Below are positions 25,298 to 33,567 of a stretch of 64,000 nt of DNA, one piece after another. The notes below the pieces were generated by a model. It ran no database searches. It saw only the letters and a list, made by a program, of their open reading frames with translations, and had not been told where the DNA came from. Positions within the stretch are counted from its first letter, which is position 1, and the number at the start of each line of letters is the position of its first letter. The translations under genes were made by a program, and so were the position numbers. This DNA is from DATLXU01 sp035575515 (GTDB lineage Bacteria; Acidobacteriota; Blastocatellia; UBA7656), in NCBI GenBank assembly GCA_035575515.1, contig DATLXU010000022.1:1-64000 (forward strand), written 5' to 3'.

Positions 25298-27505
25298 ATG
25301 TTGAAGTTCTTAAGCGGACGCAAGCGTTCGCGCAATGCATTCTTGGTATTCTTCATAGGCGTGCTGACATTGAGCCTTATAGGGCTTTTCTCTGTCGTTG
25401 TCGGAGGCGGCGCTTCGGGTCTGTTCGGCGCGACCGGAGATAACGCTGCGGTCGCCAAAGTCGGCAGCTACAAAGTCACCGTGAAAGAGTTGCGCGATGC
25501 GCTCAACTCTTTCGGGCAGGAAGTCGCTAGAGGACAGGGCCGCGTGGGCGGTCCCGACCCTAACAGCATTGATAAGGAAACGCGCTCGCAGGTGCTCGAC
25601 CAGCTAATCAAAAGAAAAGTGATTCTGTATGAAGCCGAAAGGCTGAACATCGGCGCAACTGATGAAGATGTGCAGGCGCGAATAAGACAGATACCCGGCC
25701 TTAATCCATGGCCCGGCGCTGAGCAGTATCGCTACTATGTTCAGCAGAGCTTCCGAATGACCCCGCTCGACTTTGAAGAGAAACTCGTGCGCCCTTCGAT
25801 TGCCGAAGAACATCTTAAGAGCTACATCACCGCCGGAGTCGAAGTCTCGCTCGATGAAGTGAAAGAAGACTATCGTCGCTCAAACACCAACTACAACGTT
25901 CGATGGGTCGAGGTCAATACGGACAAGTTTCGCGATAAAGTTCAGGTCAACGACGATGAGATGCGCAAGTACTTCGAGGACCACAAGAACGATTATCAAA
26001 TCACCGTCGAAGAGCGTCGCGCCCGATACATCTTCGTTGACCAGAAGAAGGCCGAAGCTGCGGTTCAGATACCTGAGGAAGAATTGAAGAAGACTTTTGA
26101 GGCCGCCCCCGACCAGTACGTGCAGCGGGTGCGCGTCAGCCAGATAGTCCTGAACATTCCCAAAGATGCGAAAGAAGAAGATGTAAGAAAGAAGGCGCAG
26201 GATCTGGTCTCGCGCGCTCGCGGCGCTGAGGGCAAGGCAGCCGAAGATTTCGCAAAGCTCGTGCAGGAAGCGAGCGAGGACGCGAAGACAAAGGCCAAAG
26301 GCGGCGACATCGGATGGGTCAATAAAAAAGATGTCGAGAAAAATACCCAGAGCGGAAAGAATGATCCTCTCAGCAGCGTGTTTCGCTTGAAGCAGGGCGA
26401 AGTGAGCGACCCGGTCTTAGGTCCCGACAAAGTCAAGTTCTACATCTTCAAAGTGACCGACCGGAAGGTGCCGAGCTTTGCCGAAGTGCGCGACGAAGTT
26501 CTAAAGAACGCGCGTGCGGGCAAAGGCTACGACAAGGCTGTCGAGATAATCCGCGAAGCCGAAACGCGCTTGAAGGAAACAAAAAACCCCGATGCGGTCG
26601 CCGCTGAGATTAATAAGAAGTATGGCTCTGACGTGGCTGTGGTAAAAGATACGGGTTCGTTTGCGCAGGGAGAGGAGTTGCCCGATCTCGGAGAAGCGTC
26701 GGAGTTCCAGTCGGCCATCTTCGCGCTGCAAAATATCAATGACGTGACGACGTGGATGCCAGTCAACGAAGGCTTCGCCGTGGCGATGTACACGGGCAAG
26801 CTCGACCCTCACACCCCTGCTTACGAAGAGGTGAAAGATAAAGTCGAGCGCGATTATCGCAAAATGAAAGCTAGCGAGATGGCCCTAGACCTCGCACGGC
26901 AGATGGCGAAGGCGAAGACTCCTGACGAGCTCCAAAAGGCAGCCGAAGACATGATTCGGCAGTACGGCGGTGCTAAAAAGTCCGGCACGCCGAATGAAAA
27001 AGAGCAGCCGCCAGTGAAGCTCGACGAGCGTGCGGGACTCAGGCTCGGCGATTCAATCGGCCAGCTTACGACGGACGCCGACCGCGAACCAGTTTATAAG
27101 CTCAACGCGGGCGAAGTGACCAGCGAGCCGATCAAGACTGAAAACGGCAATGCTTATGTAGTCGCGGCGATGCTGAGCAAACAAGAGCCTTCGACGGATG
27201 ACGCAGAGTTCGAGAAGCAGCGCAAGTCAATAACCGACAGGCTGCTCGACGCGAAGCGCAACACATTTTTTGACTCATACCTGACGATGACCGTTGATCA
27301 ATTGAAGAAAGACGGAACGATCAAGGTTTACGATGATGTGATTGCAAAGGCGTTTGAAGCAGGCGCGAGCCAGCAATCAGAAGAGCCGCAGATACCTGCC
27401 CAGCCGCAGATGCCGGGGCTTCCAGGCCGCTCGCCTAACGCTCCGCGCCGCACGCCGCAAGGACCTGTCGGCCTGCCGCCGGGCGCGATGCCGGGAAGGC
27501 AGTAG
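25298..27505 (+). CDS. PpiD/SurA-like membrane-anchored peptidyl-prolyl isomerase
   Basis: A periplasmic foldase of 735 aa. A single TM helix at about 13-37 anchors the protein, preceded by a basic cytoplasmic stub (KFLSGRKRSR). A SurA_N-like chaperone domain (about 50-220) is followed by at least one parvulin (PPIC) domain, seen as RVRVSQIVLNIPK, KGGDIGWVNKKDVEK, FRLKQGEVSDPV and YIFKVTDRKVPS (about 275-405). The C-terminal third looks like a second, degenerate PPIC-like module, ending in a Pro/Gln/Gly-rich tail. The start at 25298 follows GGAGG by 13 bases and AAGGG by two; the longer frame from 25115 crosses the promoter. A strong terminator follows. Confidence 0.88.
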   Translation: MLKFLSGRKRSRNAFLVFFIGVLTLSLIGLFSVVVGGGASGLFGATGDNAAVAKVGSYKVTVKELRDALNSFGQEVARGQGRVGGPDPNSIDKETRSQVLDQLIKRKVILYEAERLNIGATDEDVQARIRQIPGLNPWPGAEQYRYYVQQSFRMTPLDFEEKLVRPSIAEEHLKSYITAGVEVSLDEVKEDYRRSNTNYNVRWVEVNTDKFRDKVQVNDDEMRKYFEDHKNDYQITVEERRARYIFVDQKKAEAAVQIPEEELKKTFEAAPDQYVQRVRVSQIVLNIPKDAKEEDVRKKAQDLVSRARGAEGKAAEDFAKLVQEASEDAKTKAKGGDIGWVNKKDVEKNTQSGKNDPLSSVFRLKQGEVSDPVLGPDKVKFYIFKVTDRKVPSFAEVRDEVLKNARAGKGYDKAVEIIREAETRLKETKNPDAVAAEINKKYGSDVAVVKDTGSFAQGEELPDLGEASEFQSAIFALQNINDVTTWMPVNEGFAVAMYTGKLDPHTPAYEEVKDKVERDYRKMKASEMALDLARQMAKAKTPDELQKAAEDMIRQYGGAKKSGTPNEKEQPPVKLDERAGLRLGDSIGQLTTDADREPVYKLNAGEVTSEPIKTENGNAYVVAAMLSKQEPSTDDAEFEKQRKSITDRLLDAKRNTFFDSYLTMTVDQLKKDGTIKVYDDVIAKAFEAGASQQSEEPQIPAQPQMPGLPGRSPNAPRRTPQGPVGLPPGAMPGRQ

Positions 27506-27527
27506 AGCGCGAGCCAGAATAAAGACC

Positions 27528-27590
27528 AAAAGCCGGAGGATTGGAAAACTGATTTGTTCAGTTCCTCCGCTCCTCCGGCCTTTTTCTTTT
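27528..27590 (+). terminator. Strong intrinsic terminator after the PpiD-like gene
   Basis: The outer stem GCCGGAGGA/TCCTCCGGC encloses an inner GGAAAACTG/CAGTTCC stem and is followed by a run of T (TTTTTCTTTT). It lies between convergent genes. Confidence 0.85.
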
Positions 27591-27609
27591 GTGAGTCTCC
27601 GATTCTTCC

Positions 27610-28380
27610 TTACGCTGGCACAATGTCGCCGCTCTGCTCTTTTTGGCGGATGACGATTAAAATATCAGTGCCGGATTCATTACTATCTATCGGCCACATC
27701 GCGGCGTCCCAGTAGGTGACTCCGCGTTCGGGATTGTGCGGGGTGAGATAAGGATAGCGCGAGATGAAGCGCGGTTGTTTTGTTTGGCGGACGAGGTCAA
27801 TCATCTGACTCGCCTCGCCCGAAACGTCCGGGAAAATATCTGTGGCCTGCTTGCCGATCAACTGAGTGGCATCGTAGCCGCCCGCCGCCGCATAAGATTC
27901 GCTCACGGCTTTGTAGCGCCGCTCCTTGTCAATCAAGGCCGCTGCAACAGGCGCATCGGCTATGAGGCCCGGCAGCGCAGAGGCGTTCTTTTGCGCCTCA
28001 ACCATTCCCTTCTGGCCGAGCAGGTATTTTACTTTATCGAGCAAATCCTCCGCGCTCGCCGGCTTGGTCAGGTAGGCTTGAGCGCCCGCCTCCATTCCGC
28101 GCTCCACATCTTTTTGATAAGCGGCAGCGGAGACGAACATGATCGGCGTGATGCGATTGAACACGCGAATCTGCTGGCACAACTCAACGCCGTCGCCGTC
28201 GGGCAAGCGCACGTCCATAATTATCAGGTCGTATTGAGTCGAAAGCGCGCGCGCAAGAGCGTCTGAGACCGTGCCTACGTGAGTAACCCTGTAGCCTTCG
28301 ATCTGCAAAAGCACGCTGTAGACGAATCGAGTGTCTTCGTCGTCTTCAATGATTAAGATGTGGGGCTTGTCTGAATCCAT
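27610..28380 (-). CDS. Response regulator: REC plus PAS domain
   Basis: A 256-aa cytoplasmic protein with a receiver domain (1-122; acidic pair in IIEDDED, phospho-acceptor Asp56 in IIMDVRLPDG, conserved Lys in YLTKPAS) and a C-terminal PAS-like domain (about 140-250; ALIDKERRYKAVSESYAAAGGYDATQLIGKQATDIFP). There is no DNA-binding or enzymatic output, so it probably works by protein contact. The PAS half resembles sensor PAS domains that follow a receiver in multi-step relays. No partner histidine kinase is adjacent. Confidence 0.88.
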   Translation of the reverse strand: MDSDKPHILIIEDDEDTRFVYSVLLQIEGYRVTHVGTVSDALARALSTQYDLIIMDVRLPDGDGVELCQQIRVFNRITPIMFVSAAAYQKDVERGMEAGAQAYLTKPASAEDLLDKVKYLLGQKGMVEAQKNASALPGLIADAPVAAALIDKERRYKAVSESYAAAGGYDATQLIGKQATDIFPDVSGEASQMIDLVRQTKQPRFISRYPYLTPHNPERGVTYWDAAMWPIDSNESGTDILIVIRQKEQSGDIVPA

Positions 28381-28427
28381 CTATATCTCCCGCTGTGCTG
28401 GTAGGGTAGCAATGAACTTAACTGAAA

Positions 28428-28488
28428 TGGTGGCACAAAGCAATGCCCGCAGGGCATCTGCTCAAACTCTTGGCAAGCCCGGCCACCA
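28428..28488. other. Predicted structured element with multibranch form
   Basis: TGGTGGC and GCCACCA close a 61-base region containing the perfect hairpin ATGCCC-GCA-GGGCAT and a smaller one (CTT-GGC-AAG). It lies in the 5' region of the REC-PAS gene if read on the minus strand. It matches no riboswitch class I know. Confidence 0.35.
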
Positions 28489-28649
28489 ATCTGCAGTGAG
28501 CTTCTGAGCGCTCCTGCGGCTATTCTGAATAGTTATTCCGCAACAGTTTCGGCTCAGGTTTCAATGCGCAATCAGCACGCAGGAGAACCCATCTGAATCC
28601 GGCCCATTTGCCGGGTCCGGCGCGATTATTCAGAAAGGTAAAATTCCTG

Positions 28650-28678
28650 TTGAGTCCATAAGCAAATGTGCATATACT
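28650..28678 (+). promoter_or_regulatory. Sigma70-type promoter of the PilZ gene
   Basis: TTGAGT and TATACT are exactly 17 bases apart; the predicted start is near 28685. Confidence 0.6.
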
Positions 28679-28776
28679 TGCCGCATCTTGGACGGGTTGA
28701 ACTGTCACATAATTTCGAGAAAGGAAAGTCTCTCCTGCGCCCACGCAGTTTAGTCAGGCTTAAGGAGTTTTTTCGT

Positions 28777-29250
28777 ATGTCGGGCTTCTGCGACCGATGC
28801 AACGAGCGAACCAGTCATCTTGTTAACATATCGCGCATGGCGGAGCTGGCTGCTGTGGCTCATCTTGGCTACCGTCAGGTGTGCGCTCCCTGCTATGACG
28901 ATCTGCTGGCCGAAGCGCACGAGGCCGAAGACCAGGACGAGGACCGCCGCGCCGAGCCGCGCGCCAAAGTCTCGATCCGCGCGCGCGTCGAAGGCAACAC
29001 CTCACAGCTCGAAGCGTTTTCCGAAGAGATGACTATCGAAGAGATAAGCCCTTCGGGATTGCGGCTGCGCACGGCCCGCGACATTGATCCGGGAGCGGTG
29101 CTGAAAGTTATCGTGCCAGCTTATGACTTCGAGGCCACGGCAATCGTCGAGTCGGTCTGGCGCGATGCGGGCCAGCGCAACGTCGGATTGAAGGTCATCG
29201 AGCCGAGCGATAGCTGGAATCGCCTGTGGCAAGAGCACGCGCCTGAATAA
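28777..29250 (+). CDS. Zinc-finger PilZ protein, candidate c-di-GMP receptor
   Basis: A 157-aa soluble protein. The first 40 residues hold two CxxC pairs (Cys5/8 and Cys36/39), a likely zinc-binding module. An acidic linker (about 41-56) leads to a PilZ domain (about 57-155) with RRAEPRAKVSIR (the RxxxR c-di-GMP motif) and EISPSGLRLR (the D/NxSxxG position, here Glu first, so a variant). The start at 28777 is preferred because AAGGAG lies nine bases upstream; the longer frame from 28666 begins inside the promoter. With a GGDEF-EAL protein at 60-63 kb the window contains both maker and reader of c-di-GMP. The output partner is unknown. Confidence 0.85.
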   Translation: MSGFCDRCNERTSHLVNISRMAELAAVAHLGYRQVCAPCYDDLLAEAHEAEDQDEDRRAEPRAKVSIRARVEGNTSQLEAFSEEMTIEEISPSGLRLRTARDIDPGAVLKVIVPAYDFEATAIVESVWRDAGQRNVGLKVIEPSDSWNRLWQEHAPE

Positions 29251-29251
29251 T

Positions 29252-29350
29252 AGTCCGAAGTCCGTAGTCAAAAATCGCTCGCCATCAAGGAATCGTTTTC
29301 ATACCCTTGTCAACAGGGCTTCGGATTCAAGACTTCGGACTTCAGACTCC
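29252..29350. repeat. Heptad inverted repeat R5 (AGTCCGA type)
   Basis: The left arm (29252-29270) has AGTCCGA, AGTCCGT, AGTCAAA; the right arm (29317-29350) carries the complements ACTTCGG, ACTTCAG. It lies directly after the PilZ stop and before thrC, and shares its unit family with R6. Confidence 0.85.
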
Positions 29351-29390
29351 TATTTGATTTTCCCGCGCCGACTAAACTAACCTACCTGCG

Positions 29391-30719
29391 ATGAGCGCGC
29401 ACCTCAGTTGCATAGAATCTGCCTGCCTAGCTCGATACGAAATAACCGAGCGGCTTTACACCTGCCCATCGTGCGGCGGATTGCTCGATGTGGCTTATGA
29501 TTTTCATCTGCCCGGCGGCGCGGATGAGATGAAAACAATTTTTCGCGAGCGCAGGATGAGCAGCGAAGATATTGATCGAAGCGGCGTCTGGCGCTTTCGA
29601 GAGTTGCTGCCTTTCGCCGATGATCTATCAAAGGTCGTGACGCTCGCCGAAGGCAACACGCCGCTATACGCTGCTCCGCGCTCGGCTGATTATGCGGGCC
29701 TTGATACTCTTCGATTCAAGCATCAGGGCATGAACCCGACAGGCTCGTTCAAAGACAACGGCATGACTACAGGCGTGACCCAAGCCGCGCTGCTCGGCGC
29801 GCGAGCCGTTGCCTGCGCTTCGACGGGAAACACATCGGCTTCGATGGCCGCTTATGCGGCGCAAGCCTCTATGCGCGCGTTCGTCTTCATACCCGCAGGG
29901 CAAATCGCTTACGGCAAGCTCTCGCAGTCTCTCGAATACGGCGCGACGGTTATCGAAATCGAAGGCAACTTCGACGACGCGATGCGAATCGTGCGCGAGC
30001 TGGCCGATGAAACCGATGTTTACCTTTTGAACTCGATAAACCCGTTTCGATTGGAAGGACAAAAAGCCATCGCAATTGAATTGATGGAGCAACTCAATTG
30101 GCGCGCGCCCGACTGGATAGTTCTGCCCGGCGGCAATCTCGGCAACTCGTCTGCCATCGGCAAAGCGATTCGTGAGATGCATGAGCTTGGCTTTATTAAT
30201 CGCCTGCCTCGCCTGGCCGTCATTCAAGCCGAAGGCGCGTCGCCGTTTTATGATCTGTTCATTGCGTCCGACAAGTCGGCTCTGCACGCGCAAGCACACC
30301 CTGCGACGCTCGCTACGGCGATAAAGATTGGCAATCCAGTCTCGTGGAAAAAAGCCCTGCGCGCAGTCGAATCAACAGGCGGAGTTGTCGAACGAGTGAC
30401 AGAGCTGGAAATTGCCGACGCGAAAGCGATGATAGGCCGCGACGGCATTGGCTGCGAGCCTGCTTCGGCGGCTACGCTCGCAGGTATTCGCAAGCTCACG
30501 GCTTCGGGCGCGATTCGCAAATCGCATGACGTGGTTGCGGTCCTGACGGGCAATCTGTTGAAAGACCCGTATTACACGATTGATTATCACACGGGCGAGC
30601 TTGCGATTGAGCGCGACGGCGCGCGTCACGCAATCAACGGCAGCTTTCGAAATCGCCTAGTGCGCGTGGCCGCAAACAAAGATGAGATTAAACGATTGAT
30701 TGAGATTGATAATCTGTAG
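29391..30719 (+). CDS. thrC: Threonine synthase
   Basis: This PLP enzyme makes threonine from O-phosphohomoserine. The 442-aa protein shows an N-terminal Cys-rich stub (CPSCGG, zinc-ribbon-like, as in the class Ib/II enzymes), the PLP-lysine motif NPTGSFKDNGM at about 123-133, CASTGNTSASMAAY and ALEYGA-like loops, and phosphate-binding LPGGNLGNSSAIGKA. Length and motif order fit threonine synthase better than threonine dehydratase or cysteine synthase. leuD follows 32 bases downstream, so two amino-acid pathway genes may share a transcript. Confidence 0.92.
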   Translation: MSAHLSCIESACLARYEITERLYTCPSCGGLLDVAYDFHLPGGADEMKTIFRERRMSSEDIDRSGVWRFRELLPFADDLSKVVTLAEGNTPLYAAPRSADYAGLDTLRFKHQGMNPTGSFKDNGMTTGVTQAALLGARAVACASTGNTSASMAAYAAQASMRAFVFIPAGQIAYGKLSQSLEYGATVIEIEGNFDDAMRIVRELADETDVYLLNSINPFRLEGQKAIAIELMEQLNWRAPDWIVLPGGNLGNSSAIGKAIREMHELGFINRLPRLAVIQAEGASPFYDLFIASDKSALHAQAHPATLATAIKIGNPVSWKKALRAVESTGGVVERVTELEIADAKAMIGRDGIGCEPASAATLAGIRKLTASGAIRKSHDVVAVLTGNLLKDPYYTIDYHTGELAIERDGARHAINGSFRNRLVRVAANKDEIKRLIEIDNL

Positions 30720-30751
30720 AGAAAACAAAACGCACGGAGACAAAAAACAGG

Positions 30752-31345
30752 ATGAAACCATTCACAAAGCACAGAGGCATTGTCGCAACGCTCGACCGCG
30801 TGAACGTCGACACCGACCAGATCATCCCGAAGCAGTTCTTGAAGCGAATCGAGCGGACGGGCTTCGGCGAGTTTCTATTTTACGACTGGCGCTTCAACGA
30901 AGACGGCACGCTGAATAAGGATTTCGAGTTGAATCAGGAGCGATTCGCTCGCGCGACCATTCTGCTCGCGCGAGCGAATTTCGGCTGCGGTTCGTCGCGC
31001 GAGCACGCGCCGTGGGCTTTGAGCGATTACGGGTTTCGCGCAATCATCGCGCCTTCGTTCGCCGATATTTTCTACAACAACTGCTTTAAGAACGGGATGC
31101 TTCCTGTCAGGCTTTCAGAATCGGAAGTCGAAGAATTATTCAATCGCGCGCGCGCAAGCGCCGGCTATCAACTGACGATTGACCTTGAGCGGCAAGCGAT
31201 CACGGACGACGCGGGGCGCGAGTTTCATTTCGACGTTGATCCATTCCGCCGCGAGTGCCTGCTTAAAGGGCTGGATGACATCGATTTGACTCTTCAGCAC
31301 GAAGACGCAATCCGCGATTACGAATCGCGCCGCCGCTCTTTCTGA
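30752..31345 (+). CDS. leuD: 3-isopropylmalate dehydratase, small subunit
   Basis: LeuD with LeuC isomerises isopropylmalate in leucine synthesis. The 197-aa protein shows NVDTDQIIPKQFLK near the start, FGCGSSREHAPWALSDYGFRAIIAPSFADIFYNNCFKNGMLPV in the middle and DPFRRECLLKGLDDIDLTL near the end, all standard for the swivelling small subunit. LeuC is not in the window, so it must be elsewhere. A weak ribosome site precedes the ATG. Confidence 0.95.
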   Translation: MKPFTKHRGIVATLDRVNVDTDQIIPKQFLKRIERTGFGEFLFYDWRFNEDGTLNKDFELNQERFARATILLARANFGCGSSREHAPWALSDYGFRAIIAPSFADIFYNNCFKNGMLPVRLSESEVEELFNRARASAGYQLTIDLERQAITDDAGREFHFDVDPFRRECLLKGLDDIDLTLQHEDAIRDYESRRRSF

Positions 31346-31363
31346 AGCTTTCAACATCAACCT

Positions 31364-32062
31364 TCAGGACGCGCCTGTGCTTTCACCGTTGCCTGCGACC
31401 GCTGCTTTGACGTATTCGAGAAACTGATTTTCTGGCAGCGCGCCGACGAACTCGGTATCTTCGTTGACGATGATCTTCGGCACGCCACGCACTCGATAGC
31501 GACCAGCCATATCGGGGAACTCCATCGCTTCGATAACGTCAGCCGTCACGCGCTCGCTTTCAACTGCCATCTGGTGGGCCAGCCTGGCCGCAGCAGGGCA
31601 GTACGGTCAGTTCGGAGTGGTGAAGACTTTTATGTTCACATCTTCGGTGAGCGAGCCTAAGAACTCGCGAGTCTCTTCGGAAAGCCCGCTGTTGCCCGTT
31701 GATACGTCGACGAGGTCAGCGATGAAGCCTGAGAATTCGTAGCCCGACGGGATGCCGAAGAAGCGAACGCGCCCGCGCGCCGCGCCTTTGACGACGAAGG
31801 CCGGAACGCGATCAATGCCGTAGCTTGCCGCTTCGTCTATTGCTTCAGAAATCTCGTGAACGGTGAGGCGCAGCTTATCCGACAGCGCGGCGACCTCTTC
31901 GAGCAGTTTGCGCGTGTCTTCGCAGGTTTCGCATTGCTCACGACCCGGAACGATTATCGGCGAAGGCCGCTCGGTGAACATCACTATCTCGACATCCCCA
32001 GCGAGGTTTTCTTCAAAATGCTTGCGGATTGTCTGCTGATCTCGCTCGTTTATCAGCGCCAT
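31364..32062 (-). CDS. Two-domain glutaredoxin-like protein, probable selenoprotein with in-frame TGA
   Basis: Read through one TGA, this is a 232-aa protein of two thioredoxin folds, like the protein disulfide oxidoreductase (PDO) / glutaredoxin-like family. The N-terminal fold has CETC (Cys44/47) and a cis-Pro in DRVPAF. In the C-terminal fold, FTTPN is followed by TGA and then PYC, so residue 152 is where the first active-site Cys belongs (UPYC, Cys155), with cis-Pro in RGVPKII. The frame continues cleanly for 80 codons. A 38-nt hairpin starts five bases after the TGA. The start at 32062 follows AAGGAGG closely; the GTG at 32068 overlaps that site. Alternatives: a nonsense mutation, or an error turning TGC to TGA. 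Selenocysteine is favoured by motif position and hairpin, but no sel genes are in view. Confidence 0.72.
31564..31601 (-). promoter_or_regulatory. Bacterial SECIS-like hairpin downstream of the TGA
   Basis: On the coding strand a 15-bp interrupted stem (5, 3, 2 and 5 bp with one mismatch and small bulges) carries a GGC apical loop. The loop begins 22 bases after the TGA and starts with G, which fits the usual bacterial SECIS placement. Pairs run CTGCC with GGCAG outside and GGCCA with TGGCC next to the loop. The same bases encode active-site residues, so part of the pairing could be coincidence. Confidence 0.6.
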
Positions 32063-32276
32063 TCGCACCTCCTTGCAGATTGCAAGCGACAGTGTCGCAC
32101 GAATCGCTTGTTCATCTTCTAACGTTCATTCTCTAACTCAGAAGGGTAAGCGTCAACAGCAGTGCGCGCAATGCTTCGCCCGAAAAATTTTTGAGCGCGG
32201 CTGAAACCTTTTCCTGAGCGCCGACACTCACTCGACGTAAAGATTCAATCAAGTCTCGAAAGGAGTTTCAGTCAGT

Positions 32277-33020
32277 ATGTTTAACAAACCGCTTCGTCTC
32301 TCGCTTCTATCCATCGCTTTCGGCTTAATGATTGCAGGCGCGGCTGCGGCGCAGGATTTTCAAAAGTCGTACAACATCGGCGCGGGCGGCCAGATCAGCA
32401 TCGGCAACATATCGGGCGATGTTATCGTGACCGGCTACGATGGCAGCGCGATTATCGTTAAAGGAACGAAGGAGGGGCGCGACCGCGACCGAGTTGAAAT
32501 CGAAGACCGCAGCAGCGGCAACCGCGTTGAAGTAGTCGCTCGCTATCCGAGAGAGTGCAATTGCAACGCGAGCGTCAAATTTGAAGTGCAGGTTCCGCGC
32601 TCGATCAATTACGACTTCGAGCGTGTCTCGTCCGTTAGCGGCAACGTCGAAGTGAGCGGCGTGACAGGGCGCGTGCACGCTTTATCTGTGAGCGGCGACG
32701 TGAAGGTGAAAGACGTTTCCGGCACAGCGAGCGGGACTTCGGTGAGCGGCGATGTCAATGTCGAAATCAATCGGCTCGAAGGCGCGGGCGACATGAAATT
32801 TTCCGCCGTGAGCGGCGATGTGAGCGTGAAGATGCCATCGGAGCTTGATGCAGAAGTTGATATGTCGAGCTTCAGCGGCTCGATCAAGACTGATTTCCCG
32901 ATTGAAGTGCGCTCGGAAGAGCACGGCCCGCGGCGCTGGGCGCGCGGTCGTTTAGGCGACGGCTCGCGCCGATTGAAGATGTCGACCATCTCCGGCAGCC
33001 TCAGCCTGCTGCGTCAATAA
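32277..33020 (+). CDS. Secreted DUF4097-type beta-solenoid repeat protein
   Basis: A signal peptide (about 1-24, ending AAAAQ) is followed by about 220 residues of short repeated beta strands, each carrying a VSGDV or ISGDV turn (SVSGNVEVSGV, ALSVSGDVKVKDV, SVSGDVNVEI, AVSGDVSVKM). This is the DUF4097/YvlB pattern, a right-handed beta helix-like fold. It probably resides on or outside the cell envelope. No enzymatic residues are evident and no function is known for the family. AAAGGAG lies 12 bases upstream. It is followed by repeat R6 and rpmE. Confidence 0.82.
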   Translation: MFNKPLRLSLLSIAFGLMIAGAAAAQDFQKSYNIGAGGQISIGNISGDVIVTGYDGSAIIVKGTKEGRDRDRVEIEDRSSGNRVEVVARYPRECNCNASVKFEVQVPRSINYDFERVSSVSGNVEVSGVTGRVHALSVSGDVKVKDVSGTASGTSVSGDVNVEINRLEGAGDMKFSAVSGDVSVKMPSELDAEVDMSSFSGSIKTDFPIEVRSEEHGPRRWARGRLGDGSRRLKMSTISGSLSLLRQ

Positions 33021-33024
33021 AATA

Positions 33025-33120
33025 GAGTCCGAAGTCCGGCGTCCGTAGTCCGAAGTCACAGGTCATACCCTCAGCCAATTTTTGTATAGACCTCTGACTC
33101 TGGACGCCGGACTTCGGATT
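33025..33120. repeat. Heptad inverted repeat R6 (AGTCCGA type)
   Basis: The left arm (33025-33064) has units AGTCCGA, AGTCCGG, CGTCCGT, AGTCCGA, AGTCACA; the right arm (33089-33120) matches it inverted apart from one missing unit. It starts five bases after the DUF4097 stop. Same unit family as R5. Confidence 0.88.
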
Positions 33121-33205
33121 TTCCATCATTGACACGCCCGCGCGGAATCGGTTAGCATTAATCGTTGCACTAAAAGAGAAATTCCTGACAGGAGTACAGA
33201 GACAA

Positions 33206-33415
33206 GTGAAGCCTGACATTCATCCGAAGTACATGACTGCGACGGTGCATTGCGCGTGCGGCGAGACGTGGCAGACGCGCTCTACGAAGCCTGAAATAAG
33301 ACTTGAAATCTGCTCTAATTGCCACCCGTTCTTCACCGGCAAGCAGAAACTCGTTGACACCGCTGGTCGCGTCGAGAGGTTCAATCGCAAGTACGGTCGC
33401 AAGACCGAAGCTTAA
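33206..33415 (+). CDS. rpmE: Ribosomal protein bL31, zinc-binding type
   Basis: The 69-aa protein is a component of the 50S subunit. It has the C+ form with a zinc site (HCACGETW, then CSNCHPFF) and the family start KPDIHPKY and end FNRKYGR. It begins with GTG; AGGAG lies 11 bases upstream. The order rpmE, DUF1385, prfA, prmC is also seen in many Firmicutes, so this is an old block. An intrinsic terminator follows directly. Confidence 0.95.
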   Translation: MKPDIHPKYMTATVHCACGETWQTRSTKPEIRLEICSNCHPFFTGKQKLVDTAGRVERFNRKYGRKTEA

Positions 33416-33429
33416 ATAGGCAACAACCG

Positions 33430-33489
33430 AATATTGGTTGTCGGGCGCTGTCTCTCATGAAGCAGCTTCCGGCAACCAATATTTTTTTA
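33430..33489 (+). terminator. Intrinsic terminator after rpmE
   Basis: AATATTGGTTG pairs with CAACCAATATT around a GC-rich loop stem (CGG/CCG) and is followed by seven T. It would separate rpmE from DUF1385, at least partly. Confidence 0.8.
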
Positions 33490-33564
33490 TTTTGGATGGG
33501 CGGATTCTAATTCTGGCTTATGTGAAAATTACCGCGCCGAATCCAAAATCCAAAATCTAAAATC
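33489..33564. repeat. Heptad inverted repeat R7 (AATCCAA type)
   Basis: The right arm (33539-33564) reads AATCCAA, AATCCAA, AATCTAA; the left arm (33489-33507) has a shorter inverted version with GGATTC and TTTGGAT. It ends four bases before the DUF1385 start codon. Confidence 0.7.
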
Positions 33565-33567
33565 GTT

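Larger units (their letters stand above)
28381..28776. other. Intergenic region between the REC-PAS and PilZ genes
   Basis: This divergent region of 395 bases holds a PilZ promoter at 28650-28678 and a 61-base structure closed by a 7-bp stem (28428-28488). An 18-base GC-rich hairpin (CCGG arms near 28597-28620) is also visible. No further ORF is supported. Confidence 0.5.

Noticed and set aside
31607..32062. Two separate genes or a pseudogene instead of a selenoprotein
   Set aside because: Downstream motif (PYC, cis-Pro) and frame are intact and a SECIS-like hairpin follows; kept as an alternative but not preferred.
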